From positions 1 through 5,135 of the forward strand of contig CALKIW010000033.1 in the NCBI GenBank assembly GCA_937995875.1: a DNA stretch of 5,135 bases, read 5' to 3'. The DNA is from an uncultured Bacteroidales bacterium (lineage in GTDB: Bacteria > Bacteroidota > Bacteroidia > Bacteroidales > Bacteroidaceae). This document shows positions 4,673 to 5,135 of the stretch, in pieces. Each line of letters begins with the position of its first letter. The first letter of the stretch is position 1. The position numbers and the translations under genes were made by a program. A model generated the notes under the pieces. It saw only the letters and a list, made by a program, of their open reading frames with translations. It was not told the origin of the DNA and did not search any database.

Positions 4673-4719
4673 GGGGAGGTGCGCTGCGTTCATTACAAGC
4701 GCAGCGGGGCTGGTTTGCC
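4640..4719 (-). promoter_or_regulatory. Structured mRNA leader of the initiator gene with anti-Shine-Dalgarno
   Basis: In the minus-strand RNA, 4719-4706 (GGCAAACCAGCCCC) pairs with 4654-4640 (GGGGCUCGGUUUGCC) as 14 base pairs with one bulged C. Inside it, 4706-4700 (CGCTGCG) pairs with 4688-4682 (CGCAGCG) as a 7-bp hairpin with an 11-nt loop. The first base of that hairpin is shared with the outer stem. The remaining unpaired part contains ACCTCC (4680-4675), able to pair with the GGAGGT ribosome-binding site 9 nt past the outer stem as a pseudoknot or alternative fold. Predicted consequence: reduced or conditional translation of the initiator. The pairing was checked by eye and no energy was computed. 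The inverted repeats could instead act as DNA operators. Confidence 0.6.
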
Positions 4720-4763
4720 GTTGTATTAAAAGTCTTCTCTGTTCCATGTTCAATCGACATTTG

Positions 4764-4794
4764 CAAATATAACACAATATGTTTGAATTACAAT
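4764..4794 (-). promoter_or_regulatory. Bacteroidota-type promoter of the replication operon
   Basis: On the minus strand ATTG (4794-4791, one mismatch to TTTG), a 19-bp spacer and TATATTTG (4771-4764, exact match) form the Bacteroides consensus. The spacer length and -7 box equal those of the promoter at 1016-1046. Transcription should start just below 4764, giving a leader of roughly 135-140 nt that contains the structured element before the ATG at 4620. Confidence 0.7.
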
Positions 4795-4841
4795 AGTATT
4801 GTGTATTTATTTTGGTTGTTTTCGTTCTGTATAATTGGAGT

Positions 4842-4884
4842 GGCGGGGTGCCTGCTTGTGTCAGGTCTGACCGGCACTCCCGCC
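4842..4884 (-). terminator. Bulged GC-rich hairpin after the partial upstream gene
   Basis: GGCGGGAGTGCC (4884-4873) pairs with GGCACCCCGCC (4852-4842) on the minus strand with one bulged A, making 11 pairs. The loop contains a further palindrome, GTCAG-GT-CTGAC (4860-4871 on plus). It begins 12 nt after the TAA at 4897, the usual terminator position, but no T-tract follows on either strand, so intrinsic termination is doubtful. It could instead be an operator or a transcript-stabilising hairpin. Confidence 0.4.
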
Positions 4885-4896
4885 GTCTGAATTGAT

Positions 4897-5135
4897 TTAC
4901 TGCTCAATAATCAAAATCGATGCGTCTGCGTCCTTGATTCTTGATAGCTGGGAGTTGATAATATTATCCCTGTTGTCGCTTATCAGGTCGTTGGCTTCCG
5001 GGCTTTCCAGCGTCATTGACAGGTCGTTGGGATTAACCTCCACCTCGGCTTTGAAAATACTCTCCGCCTGACTCTTCTTTATGTTGATATTTCCCCGCTT
5101 ATCGTCACTCAATTCCAAGTCACGCTCAACTTTCG
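4897..5135 (-). CDS. 3' end of an unrecognised gene (partial, runs off the window)
   Basis: The frame is open from the right-hand window edge to a TAA at 4897, covering about 78 codons, with no in-frame ATG and no stop before the edge. The apparent TTG start at 5118 is therefore only an interior codon. The visible C-terminus is acidic and polar (KVERDLELSDDKRGNINIKKSQAESIFKAEV, then EVNPNDLSMTLESPEANDLIS and DADASILIIEQ). It has no Cys, no membrane segment and no motif I recognise. The strand-like FKAEVEVNPNDLSMTLE segment and the terminal SILIIEQ suggest a folded C-terminal domain. It is on the same strand as the replication operon but separated from it by a hairpin and a promoter, so it is probably the last gene of the preceding transcription unit. 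Confidence 0.6.
   Translation of the reverse strand, partial: KVERDLELSDDKRGNINIKKSQAESIFKAEVEVNPNDLSMTLESPEANDLISDNRDNIINSQLSRIKDADASILIIEQ

Overview
The window looks like the early replication module of a temperate phage or phage-derived element from a Bacteroidota host. Every credible gene lies on the minus strand, so transcription runs from high to low coordinates. The host inference rests on two intergenic promoters of Bacteroides type (TTTG or ATTG, 19-bp spacer, TATATTTG) and on a phage-style order of initiator, helicase loader, small proteins and RuvC-like nuclease. No integrase, structural gene, tRNA, rRNA, CRISPR array or insertion sequence is visible.

In transcription order: (1) the 3' end of an unrecognised gene (4897-5135), followed by a bulged hairpin (4842-4884). 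(2) A 276-bp control region with a promoter (4764-4794) and a leader predicted to fold strongly (4640-4719) just before a perfect Shine-Dalgarno. (3) A 358-residue replication initiator (3544-4620) with an N-terminal winged-helix-like segment, a low-complexity linker and a C-terminal domain ending in a GWLMRPNNFPKVLDGNY signature. (4) A DnaC/IstB-type AAA+ helicase loader (2937-3578). (5) Three closely linked small genes: 193 aa (2309-2890), 107 aa (1989-2312) and a 51-aa GTG-started Cys-rich protein (1834-1989) that is easily missed. (6) A RuvC-like resolvase (1102-1713). (7) After a separate, near-ideal promoter (1016-1046), a phospholipase-D-like protein (159-986) and a 45-aa Gly/Ala-rich small protein (2-139).

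The strongest unexplained signal is in the linker of the initiator gene. Nine copies of an 11-bp motif, TGTGT(ATT or CTC)CG(T or C), lie in 4072-4344, and a 20-bp perfect repeat occurs twice there. Both repeat types occur in different reading frames, so they are conserved as DNA rather than as protein. An AT-rich tract lies next to them. This is the layout of the phage lambda origin inside gene O, and I propose it as the replication origin. The initiator would bind these iterons and the DnaC-like ATPase would load the host replicative helicase. The RuvC-like enzyme would resolve branched intermediates. A second candidate system is the initiator leader: a 14-bp stem encloses ACCTCC, the exact complement of the GGAGGT ribosome-binding site, which suggests translational control of initiator dose.

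No stretch longer than 300 bases lacks a gene. The largest gaps are 4621-4896, 1714-1833 and 987-1101, and their contents are listed below.
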